From Aulosira sp. FACHB-615 (lineage in GTDB: Bacteria > Cyanobacteriota > Cyanobacteriia > Cyanobacteriales > Nostocaceae), in assembly GCF_014698045.1 (NCBI RefSeq), contig NZ_JACJSE010000018.1, positions 62,001 through 126,000 on the forward strand: a stretch of DNA of 64,000 nt. The letters run 5' to 3'. This document shows, piece after piece, positions 18,323 to 26,118 of this stretch. The notes below the pieces were generated by a model that worked only from the letters and a program-made list of their open reading frames with translations, was not told the origin of the DNA and searched no databases. Each line of letters opens with the position of its first letter. Within the stretch, counting starts at the first letter, position 1. A program made the position numbers and the translations under genes.

Positions 18323-19750
18323 ATGAGCGTTACTAGCAATTCCAGCAAAATCAAGTTTGGTACTGATGGTTGGCGAGGGATTATTGCTGATGATTTTACT
18401 TTCCCCAATGTGCGGAAAGTCACTAGAGCGATCGCAAGTTACCTCGAAACAGCCTACACAAAAGATAGACCAGTTCTCATTGCTTACGATACGCGGTTTT
18501 TAGCTGATCAGTTTGCCCGCACAGCCGCCCAAGTCCTAGCAGATTTGGGTTGGACAGTGAAAATTACTGATCGAGATTGCCCCACACCAGTAATTGCTTA
18601 TAACGCCCGTCACTTAAATTCGGCGGGGGCGTTAATGTTTACAGCAAGCCATAACCCTGCACCATATTGTGGAATTAAATATATCCCCGATTATGCCGGG
18701 CCTGCCACTCCAGAAATCACTGATACTATTGTGGCAAATATTGAAAGTGCTGCGGATGATCTGCCTAGTAACAACCCTAGCGGGTCAATTTCTATTTTTG
18801 ACCCCAAACCCGATTATTTGCAATTTATCTACACATTGTTGGATGTAGAACGCATCAAAAGCGCCCATTTAAAAGTTAAATATGATGCGCTTTATTCGAC
18901 ATCTCGCGGTTATTTAGATGAAGTTTTGCAACAAAGTGGCGTGGAATTAGAAAGTTTCCACACTTGGCGAGATGTATTATTTGGCGGTGGAATGCCAGAA
19001 CCCAAAGGCGAACAACTAGAAGAGTTAGTAGAAGCTGTACGCCGCGACCACGCTGATTTAGGTTTGGCAACCGATGGCGATAGCGATCGCTTTGGTATCG
19101 TTGATGAACAAGGTAATGTTCTCACCCCTAACACTGTGTTGTTGGTGTTAGCAAGGCATTTAATTAAAAATAAAGGCAAAAGCGGCGCAATTGTCCGCAC
19201 TGTCGCCACAACTCACCTATTAGATAATTTGGCGGCTAAATATGGTTTGCCAATTTATGAGACAGCCGTAGGCTTTAAATACATCGGTGAAAAAATGCGA
19301 GAAACCACCGTTTTGATTGGCGGTGAAGAATCAGGTGGTTTAAGCGTCATTGGGCATATTCCCGAAAAAGATGGTGTTTTGGCAGATATGCTAGTTGCCG
19401 AAGCGATCGCCTACGAAGGTAAACCCCTGAGTCAACTTGTCAAAGAAGCGATCGCCGAAGCTGACGGCCCCTTGTATAACAATCGTTTGGACTTACACCT
19501 CACCGAAGCCCACAAAACCGCCGTTATCGACTCCTACACCCACAATCCCCCTTCAGACGTGGCGGGAATTAAAGTCAAAGAAGTCGGGCGGAAAGATGGC
19601 ATTAAACTTTACCTAGAAGAAGGTAGCTGGGTGTTACTGCGTCCTTCGGGAACAGAACCACTGGTGCGCGTTTATATGGAAACCCACAGCCCCGAAAAAC
19701 TCTCCCAAATCGCGCAAGTAATGGAGAGTGCGATTGCTAAATTAGGATAA
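18323..19750 (+). CDS. Phosphoglucomutase/phosphomannomutase family protein
   Basis: A 475-residue alpha-D-phosphohexomutase that shifts phosphate between C1 and C6 of glucose or mannose, linking glycogen, sugar-nucleotide and glycolytic pools. All four active-site loops are visible: catalytic Ser in TASHNP (about residue 105), metal site DGDSDRFG (about 250), sugar-specificity loop GGEESGG (about 334) and phosphate-binding RPSGTEPLVRVYME near the C-terminus. ATG 18323 is preferred to the TTG 9 bases upstream. Cyanobacteria carry several paralogues, so I cannot say whether glucose or mannose phosphate is the main substrate. A terminator-like hairpin follows. Confidence 0.9.
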   Translation: MSVTSNSSKIKFGTDGWRGIIADDFTFPNVRKVTRAIASYLETAYTKDRPVLIAYDTRFLADQFARTAAQVLADLGWTVKITDRDCPTPVIAYNARHLNSAGALMFTASHNPAPYCGIKYIPDYAGPATPEITDTIVANIESAADDLPSNNPSGSISIFDPKPDYLQFIYTLLDVERIKSAHLKVKYDALYSTSRGYLDEVLQQSGVELESFHTWRDVLFGGGMPEPKGEQLEELVEAVRRDHADLGLATDGDSDRFGIVDEQGNVLTPNTVLLVLARHLIKNKGKSGAIVRTVATTHLLDNLAAKYGLPIYETAVGFKYIGEKMRETTVLIGGEESGGLSVIGHIPEKDGVLADMLVAEAIAYEGKPLSQLVKEAIAEADGPLYNNRLDLHLTEAHKTAVIDSYTHNPPSDVAGIKVKEVGRKDGIKLYLEEGSWVLLRPSGTEPLVRVYMETHSPEKLSQIAQVMESAIAKLG

Positions 19751-19765
19751 GAGTTTCCACCGCAG

Positions 19766-19803
19766 ATGAACACAGATAAAGATTTATCAATGTCTGTGTT
19801 CAT
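19766..19803 (+). terminator. Hairpin terminator after the phosphohexomutase gene
   Basis: ATGAACACAGA (19766-19776) pairs perfectly with its complement at 19793-19803, followed by TTGTTTT. The stem lies inside an ACCGCAGATGAACACAG sequence of a common cyanobacterial dispersed repeat. Confidence 0.5.
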
Positions 19804-19825
19804 TTGTTTTGATTTGTAATTTTTT

Positions 19826-20098
19826 ATGAAGACAATTTCTAATTTGTTAATATCTGTTGTTATAGCTGTTTGGATAGTGGCGATCGCAATTCTTTCAGTT
19901 CAAAATGCCACACCAGTATCGTTAAAGTTTTTAAGTTTTCAATCAATTCAAATACCAGTCGGTTTAGTTCTGGCTTTTAGTGCTGCGATCGGGGTAATTG
20001 GGGTAGCTGTGCTGCAACCTCTGTGGGGGTTGGCTGGTTCCGGCGAAAATCGCTTGGAAGAGGATGCAGAGTTTTTTGTTGATGATGAGGATTTTTGA
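19826..20098 (+). CDS. LapA-like (DUF1049) small membrane protein
   Basis: A 90-residue protein with two membrane helices, at about 5-27 and 38-62, separated by the family-typical NATPVSLKFLSFQSIQIPVGLVLAFS segment. This is the LapA/YciS (DUF1049) pattern; in enterobacteria LapA works with LapB in controlling lipopolysaccharide synthesis, but the cyanobacterial role is not established. The C-terminus is acidic (EEDAEFFVDDEDF), as is usual for cyanobacterial members. It follows the phosphohexomutase gene with a hairpin between, so it probably has its own promoter. Confidence 0.8.
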   Translation: MKTISNLLISVVIAVWIVAIAILSVQNATPVSLKFLSFQSIQIPVGLVLAFSAAIGVIGVAVLQPLWGLAGSGENRLEEDAEFFVDDEDF

Positions 20099-20176
20099 GG
20101 GATAAATTAACCGCCGATGCACGCGGATGCACGCAGATAAATTAGTTGACTTGGATGAGTTTTACAAGAAAACGCT

Positions 20177-20458
20177 ATGAACAATACCTCAAGAACTGAT
20201 TGGGATAGAATCAATGCTATGAGTGACAAAGATATTGACACTTCAGACATTCCAGCCTTGTCAGATGAGTTCTTTGCCAAAGCACAATTACGAATGCCTA
20301 ACTCAAATGTAAAAATTACAGTTCAGATAGATCCTGAAACTTTTGCTTGGTTTCAATCACAGGGTGAAACTGCACAGCAACAGATGGCTGCGGCATTAAA
20401 GATTTATGCAGAAGCACACAAAGCTTATCCAACATTGGAAGCAAAGAATGGAAACTGA
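20177..20458 (+). CDS. BrnA-type antitoxin-like protein (first of a tandem pair)
   Basis: A 93-residue protein with the BrnA antitoxin pattern: TDWDRINAMSDKDIDTSDIPALSDEFF at residues 7-33, then a ribbon-helix-helix-like strand VKITVQIDPETFAWFQSQG. In BrnTA systems BrnA neutralises the RNase BrnT and binds DNA to repress its operon. Here no brnT-like gene precedes it; upstream is the LapA-like gene. The helix after FQSQG (ETAQQQMAAALKIYAEAHKAYP) is altered relative to the usual GYQTRINAVLRAYM, which may weaken DNA binding. It overlaps the next gene, a second BrnA-like protein, by 11 bases. Confidence 0.7.
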   Translation: MNNTSRTDWDRINAMSDKDIDTSDIPALSDEFFAKAQLRMPNSNVKITVQIDPETFAWFQSQGETAQQQMAAALKIYAEAHKAYPTLEAKNGN

Positions 20459-20705
20459 CTATGATTTTAGCCAAGGTAAACGAGGCGCAATTGAGCCGAC
20501 ACCAGCAGGTAAAACTCGAATTACAATTCGCTTAGATGATAAAATATTAACTTGGTTTCGTGAACAAGTTCACCTAGCAGGTGGCGGAAATTATCAAAGT
20601 TTAATCAACGATGCTTTGCGTGAATACATTCAGCAGCGCCGTGAACCTTTAGAAGAAACATTACGGCGAGTTTTGCGCGAAGAACTTGAGCGCATCAAAA
20701 AATAA
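20448..20705 (+). CDS. BrnA/CopG-type ribbon-helix-helix protein (second of a tandem pair)
   Basis: 85 residues from ATG 20448, which lies inside the end of the preceding gene (overlap 20448-20458), suggesting translational coupling; a longer frame to 20406 is less likely. The start METDYDFSQGKRGAIEPTPAGKTRITIRLDD and the core ILTWFREQ..GGGNYQSLINDALREYIQ match the BrnA/CopG-like ribbon-helix-helix family, with a charged C-terminal helix that may mediate multimerisation or toxin contact. With no toxin next door, the pair may be orphan antitoxins or stand-alone repressors. Family assignment is firm by pattern; the function as an antitoxin is inference. Confidence 0.75.
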   Translation: METDYDFSQGKRGAIEPTPAGKTRITIRLDDKILTWFREQVHLAGGGNYQSLINDALREYIQQRREPLEETLRRVLREELERIKK

Positions 20706-20785
20706 GTATAAAAATATAGAGATACGATGAGTCGCATCTCTACAAAAGCTATAGTATGTAAGCTCTAATTACTTTAGCTGCAAAA

Positions 20786-21193
20786 TTAAAATGTCCATTC
20801 GTGGTTAGGGTCATTAAGTGCAGCACGGACGGAAGCTAAATTTGCTAAGTCTTTAAATGGACTAGATTTAGCTATCTCTGTGATTGAATTTAAAGCAAGG
20901 GCTAACTGTTCATTGTTACCTGATGCGATCGCGCCATCAACGACAGCAAATAAAGAGCGAAAATTTTCTGCCCGTTCATCAAAAGATCGTTCCAAATACG
21001 CCATAAGCAAGTCTCGCTGGGCATTAATTTTGGTAATTGTTTCTTTTTCCCAAGCATCAATTTCTCTACGCTTTGTTTTTTCTTGTTCAGCAATTGTCAA
21101 GTAATCCGTGTAAGCTGACATCATTTGTTGTAAGCATTCAGCAGGATTTATAAATTCCTTGACTACTGCTGTAGTAACTTTCTTTACTGACAT
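20786..21193 (-). CDS. Small helical protein, partner of the glycine-zipper protein
   Basis: I do not recognise a named family. The 135-residue product is soluble and helical: an N-terminal helix (VKEFINPAECLQQMMSAYTDYL), a charged coiled-coil-like stretch of Lys, Arg and Glu around residues 37-57, then DLLMAYLERSFDERAENFRSLF and a tail ending LNDPNHEWTF. Its ATG (21193) comes 2 bases after the stop codon of the upstream membrane-protein gene, so the two are translationally coupled. I infer a cytoplasmic partner, chaperone or immunity protein for the membrane protein, but nothing in the sequence proves this. Confidence 0.7.
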   Translation of the reverse strand: MSVKKVTTAVVKEFINPAECLQQMMSAYTDYLTIAEQEKTKRREIDAWEKETITKINAQRDLLMAYLERSFDERAENFRSLFAVVDGAIASGNNEQLALALNSITEIAKSSPFKDLANLASVRAALNDPNHEWTF

Positions 21194-21195
21194 TT

Positions 21196-22164
21196 CTAAT
21201 TGCCTCCAAGAGTACGATATTTAGCTTGGATAGTTGCAGTAACAGGATTTAGCTGCCCTTCGCTATCTAAAACAGGAGTTTTCATAATTTCTGCTAGTGC
21301 TTTCACTAAAAGCCCTACCTGTTGGAACTTACTAGCATCTCTATTGCGCTCAAAAGGTAGAGATTCCAACTCTTCTAGATTGAATATCGCGCGATTATTC
21401 AAATTTTCCACCAAGTTGCTTAACTCAGTCATTCGTCGTCTAACTTGTACCAAAAAATCTCTAGCTGCTTCAAGTTTGGCAATTTCAATGTTAACTTTAG
21501 CCTCATACTCACGAGCATTTGTTAAAGCCTCCTCACCTTTACCAGCAAGTACAAAGCCAGTAACTGCTAAGGCAGGCCCAACTGTAATTCCCCCTAGTAC
21601 AAAAGTCCCAACAAACATACCACCCCCACCTGCTGTTAATGCTCCACCACCAAGCCACGCCAAAGTCGCATTCCAAGCAGCTGCACCACTTAGCCCTGAA
21701 ATGGCTGCTCCCGTACTTGCTACTCCTACAGATGTAGCAAGACTTGTTGCAGCTTGACCAGCCGCCGCTCCTGCGATGACTGCCTTAACACCACCTTTAA
21801 AAAAATGTTCAGCTTCCATAGCGTCAGCTTTATACTGCTGTATCTGCTGAACTGATATTCCATCCAACCCTTCTAAAAACTGCATATCCTGAGAGGAACG
21901 TTGACCAAGTTGCTCAATAAAAGCTACAAATCGGCCTATTGTGTGTATTTTGACATTCATCTGAAATTGACCATACTCTTCTGCTAATTTATGAGTAGCT
22001 TCCCAGTCTGCTTTTAGTTGAGTAACACTAGACTCATGACGCTTTTGAGAACGACTCCCAATATCATTTGCTTCTTTGATATTGCTGACACCTTCAGTGC
22101 CTTTGATAGCTCCATAAGCAGCTGTTCCTAGAGCAATTGCACCAAGGATAAATGGAATCGGCAT
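21196..22164 (-). CDS. Glycine-zipper membrane protein flanked by long helices
   Basis: A 322-residue protein of unknown function, start ATG 22164 with AGGAG 8 bases upstream. It has a short hydrophobic N-terminus with small residues (PFILGAIALGTAAYGAIKG), a long helical region (about 25-125) rich in Gln, Glu and Lys, then roughly 90 residues dominated by Gly and Ala (about 124-212: VIAGAAAGQAATSLATSVG, LAWLGGGALTAGGGGMFVG, TFVLGGITVGPALAVTGFVL), and a C-terminal coiled-coil-like region (EYEAKVNIEIAKLEAARDFL). The layout helix bundle, Gly/Ala hydrophobic hairpin, helix bundle recalls alpha-helical pore-forming proteins, but I cannot assign it to one. First gene of a two-gene operon. Confidence 0.75.
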   Translation of the reverse strand: MPIPFILGAIALGTAAYGAIKGTEGVSNIKEANDIGSRSQKRHESSVTQLKADWEATHKLAEEYGQFQMNVKIHTIGRFVAFIEQLGQRSSQDMQFLEGLDGISVQQIQQYKADAMEAEHFFKGGVKAVIAGAAAGQAATSLATSVGVASTGAAISGLSGAAAWNATLAWLGGGALTAGGGGMFVGTFVLGGITVGPALAVTGFVLAGKGEEALTNAREYEAKVNIEIAKLEAARDFLVQVRRRMTELSNLVENLNNRAIFNLEELESLPFERNRDASKFQQVGLLVKALAEIMKTPVLDSEGQLNPVTATIQAKYRTLGGN

Positions 22165-22429
22165 TAGATACTCCTGATTGTGATGAGTGGTTGGTTGGGC
22201 CTTATTTACGCATAAAATATGCAGCTAAAGCATTACCTTATACTTATACTTCCCTAAGTAACAACCTAACCAACATTCACAAAGCAGGGAATTTTTAATA
22301 GTGATGCGGCAAGACTAAAATATTGATGAGATGCGATCGCAATCCTCATACCCCAACAAACAACACAGTACAACAGACAGGTGATCGCTCCACTAGCTTT
22401 TGTTTAAAATAGGTGCAAAAGATTTGATT

Positions 22430-22645
22430 ATGTCTAAGACTGCCCAAGAAATATACAGTCAAATTGTTCGTAACTTACCGCCAACTGAAAGGCTGCGTTT
22501 AGCAAACCTAATTTTAAATGAGCTAGTTCAGCAAAATTTATCCATTATTGATGAAAGTGACACTTGGACTGAAGAAGATCAGCGAGATTTAGTAGCCTTT
22601 TGTTTACAAAATACAACTTTTTTCTCTGAGAATGCGATCGCCTAG
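22430..22645 (+). CDS. Small antitoxin-like protein, 71 residues
   Basis: From ATG 22430 the product starts MSKTAQEIYSQIVRNLPPTERLRLANLILNELVQQ in two helices, a pattern common in small cyanobacterial proteins placed before PIN-domain toxins and presumed antitoxins. Here no toxin follows: 8 bases after the stop comes the 3' end of the convergent dienelactone hydrolase gene. The last codons and stop are supplied by a HIP1 octamer (GCGATCGC then TAG), so the normal C-terminus may have been replaced. A longer frame from TTG 22400 is unlikely. Probably an orphan antitoxin remnant. Confidence 0.55.
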   Translation: MSKTAQEIYSQIVRNLPPTERLRLANLILNELVQQNLSIIDESDTWTEEDQRDLVAFCLQNTTFFSENAIA

Positions 22646-22653
22646 CATAAAAC

Positions 22654-23454
22654 TCAGTTTAAATGATTTTGAAACAGTTCTAAAACACGTTGCCAAGCAT
22701 GAGGAGCCGCTTCGGGATTGTAACTGGGGTGCTGTTCTATTAATGGGTACTTATCTTTAAAGAATCCGTGGAAAAATCCATGTCCTGCATCGTATCGAAA
22801 TACACGATGATTTATTTGATGTTTTTTTAGTTCTGCCTCAATTTGCTCGTTTTCTGTTTGGGAAATGAGGGTATCTCTGTTACCAAAAAATGTATAAATA
22901 GTACCTTTAATTGAGGAGGTGCGATTAATAGTGGGAGTTTCTTCGCCATAACTAGAAGTGGTAATCCCGCCACCATAAAATGAAGCCGTAGCTTTGATAT
23001 CGGGTAAAGTTGCAGCCATATAAGCAACATGGCCGCCAAAGCAAAAACCAATAGCGCCAATTTTGCTCCCGCTAACATTGGGTAAAGTTTTAAGATAGGC
23101 GATCGTGGCTTGAATATCGCTGAAAATTTCTTGATACTTTACTTGTTGATAGTATTGTAAACCAAGCTGATAAGCTTCTGGGCTATATCCAATATCATTA
23201 GGGCTATAGTCAACCTCAAAACCCGGAGCAATTCTTTGATACATTGCAGGTGCTACTGCTACATATCCTTGCGTTGCTATGAGTTCGGTAATATCCCGAA
23301 TATTACCATTAACTCCAAAAATTTCGGGAAAAACTATAACAGCACCAAAGACTCCTGCTTGTGCTGGTTCAGCTAAATAAGCATCAATTTGTAACTCACC
23401 GTTAGATATTTTGATTTTTGAAGTTTTAATTTCGATGTTTGTTATTTTTACCAT
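22654..23454 (-). CDS. Dienelactone hydrolase family protein
   Basis: An alpha/beta hydrolase of 266 residues from ATG 23454; the frame extends upstream to 23649 but that part translates a dispersed repeat. The nucleophile is Cys in GAIGFCFGGH, as in true dienelactone hydrolases (which use Cys where most hydrolases use Ser). The Asp is likely in GNRDTLIS and the His in DAGHGFFHGF. The first strand region PAQAGVFGAVIVFPEIFGVN holds the family Glu near the oxyanion hole. Dienelactone hydrolases open lactones in aromatic breakdown, but cyanobacterial members are of unknown substrate. It converges with the small antitoxin-like gene. Confidence 0.85.
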   Translation of the reverse strand: MVKITNIEIKTSKIKISNGELQIDAYLAEPAQAGVFGAVIVFPEIFGVNGNIRDITELIATQGYVAVAPAMYQRIAPGFEVDYSPNDIGYSPEAYQLGLQYYQQVKYQEIFSDIQATIAYLKTLPNVSGSKIGAIGFCFGGHVAYMAATLPDIKATASFYGGGITTSSYGEETPTINRTSSIKGTIYTFFGNRDTLISQTENEQIEAELKKHQINHRVFRYDAGHGFFHGFFKDKYPLIEQHPSYNPEAAPHAWQRVLELFQNHLN

Positions 23455-23515
23455 GTTTGTTTCGGCTAAATTTATATTAATTTGTGTATTATGGTTGTTT
23501 TTTAACACAGATATA

Positions 23516-23621
23516 AGACTGACGCAAAAACCTCTAAAACTCTCATTTCTCTGTGTCTCTGTGGTAGCCTGCGGCAAGCCGCTATCGCGTCTACGTATTT
23601 TCGTGGACTGTGCGTAAGTCC
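23516..23621 (+). repeat. MITE-like element with TGCGTAAGTC end
   Basis: Left end AGACTGACGCA (23516-23526) is an imperfect inverse of the right end TGCGTAAGTCC (23611-23621). The interior holds a GC-rich palindromic part (GCGGCAAGCCGC). Sister copies end near 1380, 53995, 59237 and 63477, all in the same orientation. Confidence 0.55.
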
Positions 23622-23665
23622 TGAGATAATAAAGAGGATTTTCACTCAAAACATCACAATACTCG

Positions 23666-24229
23666 TTATTCTAATAACCAGTCAAACAAAGTTCCTAGAT
23701 GCAGATTTAGCTCATTAGCAAAAGACGGAACTGGAAGTTTTTGTTCTGCTAGGTCAAAAACCTCTGGTTGTTGCTTGGGTAGATAAACAAAGACAGTTTG
23801 CTCACCGGGGTCAATTAACCAACCCATTTGAGTGCCAAAGTTGAGGCAATGTAAAATATTTTTGGTGACTTTTGTTTGGTTTTGATCAGGTGACAAAATC
23901 TCAATTGTCCAGTCAGGAACTATTAAAAAGGTATTTGCAATTTCGCCTTTTTCGTCGCGGGGAATTCTCTCCCAAGTAAACACAGAAACATCTGGTACTA
24001 TTGAGCGCCCACCAAATGTACAACGCAATTCTGAAAAGGCTCGTGCAATCTTTCGAGGTTTAAGAACTACGTTGACATTAGTAGAGAACTCGGTTTGAAT
24101 TGTACTGTGCTTACCTTGTGGCATTGGTTTTTGAATTATTTGCCCATCAATATATTCACTAGCAGGTTCAGTTTCTGGCAGCTTGAGAAACTCCGCCAAA
24201 GTCATGGGTTTAGATGGGGTCTGTACCAT
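23666..24229 (-). CDS. Uma2-family (DUF820) putative restriction-endonuclease-fold protein
   Basis: A 187-residue member of the Uma2/DUF820 family, abundant in cyanobacteria, with a PD-(D/E)XK-like fold and no established function. Visible motifs: MTLAEFLKLPETEPASEYIDGQII at the N-terminus, IVPDVSVF (catalytic Asp region, about 97-104), WTIEILSPDQ (about 127-136) and the following Lys-rich helix KVTKNILHCLNFGTQMGWLIDP. All positions expected for a catalytic site look intact. A related but broken copy lies at 30421-30681. A GC-rich hairpin separates it from phoD upstream of it. Confidence 0.85.
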   Translation of the reverse strand: MVQTPSKPMTLAEFLKLPETEPASEYIDGQIIQKPMPQGKHSTIQTEFSTNVNVVLKPRKIARAFSELRCTFGGRSIVPDVSVFTWERIPRDEKGEIANTFLIVPDWTIEILSPDQNQTKVTKNILHCLNFGTQMGWLIDPGEQTVFVYLPKQQPEVFDLAEQKLPVPSFANELNLHLGTLFDWLLE

Positions 24230-24285
24230 TGAGACTTTTTGATAAAAGAAGGTTTGATTGGCTTGATTTCCATTCTAAAAGATTA

Positions 24286-24305
24286 GGTGGGCAAGTTTGC
24301 CCACC
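24286..24305 (-). terminator. Palindromic hairpin after phoD
   Basis: GGTGGGCAA (24286-24294) and TTGCCCACC (24297-24305) form a near-continuous palindrome 7 bases past the phoD stop. A stronger palindrome with the same GTGGGCA/TGCCCAC core follows pilD at 63378-63408. Confidence 0.5.
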
Positions 24306-24311
24306 CTAAAG

Positions 24312-25922
24312 TTAATATTGCTCTGGTGGTAAATCTACACTGTAAACAACTTCGCCAGCTAAATTCCGCAAAGATACTGTCATCACTTTGGTAGAGGCAT
24401 TAATTTTGACTGCGCCGAAGAATTGCAACCCTTCGCTTGGGGGTCGATTTGCTCTTGTACCCGCAGGTAAGCTTTGAAATACTAACTGTGGGCCGAAGGT
24501 ATTTTCTAATTGATTAGGCCCAAATGTACCTGCATTCAGTGGCCCGGCGACAAACTCCCAGAAAGGTTTAAAGTCTTGAAACTGGGCTTTATTGGGGTCG
24601 TAGTAGTGGGCTGCGGCGTAATGAACATCCGCCGTAAACCACACCACATTCTGAATATTTCTGTTTTTGATAAACCGCAGTAAATCTGCTAGTTCTAATT
24701 CTCTGCCTAAAGCGGGGCCGTCGCCATTCGCCCAAGCTTCAAAATCAGTCGCACCATCTCTCACTATCAGCCCTAAAGGCATATCACTGGCAATAACTTT
24801 CCAAGTGGCTTTGGATGAAAGTAATTGTCGTTTTAGCCACTGCACTTGTCTTCTGCTTAAAAAATCTGTTGCTGGACTTTGTTCTGGCTGATTATTAGGA
24901 GAATTTGGCCCTCGATAGGTGCGTTCATCCAGCATGAAAATGTCTAGCAATGACCCATACTCAAAGGAACGGTAAATTCTGGTTCTTTCTGGATTATCGT
25001 AATACTCAATCGGCATATATTCCAAAAATGCTTGTCTTGCCCGTTCAGCCAACAAGTTAACATCTTTGACTGTGTAGCGAGCATCACTGCCTACATTACT
25101 GAGGATTTCGCCAGGATACCAGTTATTCGTTACTTCGTGGTCGTCCCACTGTGCTAAAAGTGGCACTTCGGCATTGAATCGCTTGATATTTTCATCCATC
25201 AAGTTGTATTGATAGTTACCACGAAACTCTGTTAAAGTTTCAGCAACTTTCGATTTTTCTGGTGTGGTGATGTTGCGCCAAATTGTGCCATTATCCAGGG
25301 TTACTTGAGATTGAATTGGGCCATCAGCATAGATGTTATCGCCAGAATGAATGAAAAAGTCTGGCTGGAGTTGGCGCATGGTTTCATAAATTCTCATCCC
25401 ACCAAAGTCAGGATTTATCCCCCATCCTTGACCTGCGGTGTCGCCTCCCCAAACAAAGCAGATATCTCGCCCAGATTTAGGAGGTGTGCGGAAAAAACCG
25501 CTAACTGGGGCGCTGAAAACATTGCGATAGTTTAAATCTTGAAAAATTACCCGATAAAATATCTGTTGATTTTGGGGTAAGTTTCTTAAGTTAAGTCGGG
25601 CGGTAAAGTCGCTAGTTTCTAAAGCCACAGGCCCAGGGATGCGCCGCACATTGCGAAATGATTCGCTAGTGGAATATTCTACAATCATTCTGGCGGGGCG
25701 ATCGCTCCGACTCCAAATCACCACATTATTTTCGCTAATATCGCCACTCGCTACACCAAAAGGTATGCCAGGACGCATTTTTTCCGCAGTAATAATAGCA
25801 GGTGCTTGACCAAAAACAGGTGATTTAGAAACAATATTTGTCCCAATAATTCCGCCTGCTGTTACTGCTGAACGGACTAAAAATTGGCGACGATTTATCT
25901 TTAATGGTTGATTAGATTCCAT
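24312..25922 (-). CDS. phoD: Alkaline phosphatase D (PhoD) family protein with Tat signal
   Basis: A 536-residue Ca2+/Fe3+-dependent phosphatase/phosphodiesterase that releases phosphate from organic esters outside the cytoplasm. ATG 25922 is chosen because it gives a twin-arginine signal: NRRQFLVRS at residues 10-18 followed by a hydrophobic Ala/Gly core and a GQA cleavage region. A PhoD N-terminal Fn3-like domain (GVASGDISENNVVIWSR) precedes the metallophosphatase core: VWGGDTAG, HSGDNIYADG, WDDHEVTNNW and the late WFTADVHYAAAHYY. Length is standard. In cyanobacteria such genes usually belong to the phosphate-starvation response; I did not find a convincing Pho box. Confidence 0.9.
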   Translation of the reverse strand: MESNQPLKINRRQFLVRSAVTAGGIIGTNIVSKSPVFGQAPAIITAEKMRPGIPFGVASGDISENNVVIWSRSDRPARMIVEYSTSESFRNVRRIPGPVALETSDFTARLNLRNLPQNQQIFYRVIFQDLNYRNVFSAPVSGFFRTPPKSGRDICFVWGGDTAGQGWGINPDFGGMRIYETMRQLQPDFFIHSGDNIYADGPIQSQVTLDNGTIWRNITTPEKSKVAETLTEFRGNYQYNLMDENIKRFNAEVPLLAQWDDHEVTNNWYPGEILSNVGSDARYTVKDVNLLAERARQAFLEYMPIEYYDNPERTRIYRSFEYGSLLDIFMLDERTYRGPNSPNNQPEQSPATDFLSRRQVQWLKRQLLSSKATWKVIASDMPLGLIVRDGATDFEAWANGDGPALGRELELADLLRFIKNRNIQNVVWFTADVHYAAAHYYDPNKAQFQDFKPFWEFVAGPLNAGTFGPNQLENTFGPQLVFQSLPAGTRANRPPSEGLQFFGAVKINASTKVMTVSLRNLAGEVVYSVDLPPEQY

Positions 25923-26065
25923 AAAATTCAGTTGTTTTGCCGAGGTTTGTAGAAAAATCAATTAAACTAGTACATATCGGCAGAAATTTAGCATATTCCC
26001 TCTAGCCTATAAGTAAATATTGAGTTATCTAAAAGTTAAGAAACTATTATGGTATAAATTCAAAA

Positions 26066-26094
26066 ATACCCGACTTTTTGAATAAATCGGGTAT
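26066..26094 (-). terminator. Intrinsic terminator after the AI-2E permease gene
   Basis: On the minus strand, ATACCCGA (complement of 26087-26094) pairs with TCGGGTAT (complement of 26066-26073) and is followed by TTTTTG. It lies 25 bases past the stop. It belongs to the same dispersed palindrome family as 2525-2557. Confidence 0.6.
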
Positions 26095-26118
26095 CTGAAC
26101 TATCAAGGTAAGTTTTAA

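Noticed and set aside
23455..23649. N-terminal extension of the dienelactone hydrolase
   Set aside because: The extra 65 codons translate a dispersed element; homologous sequence starts at ATG 23454.
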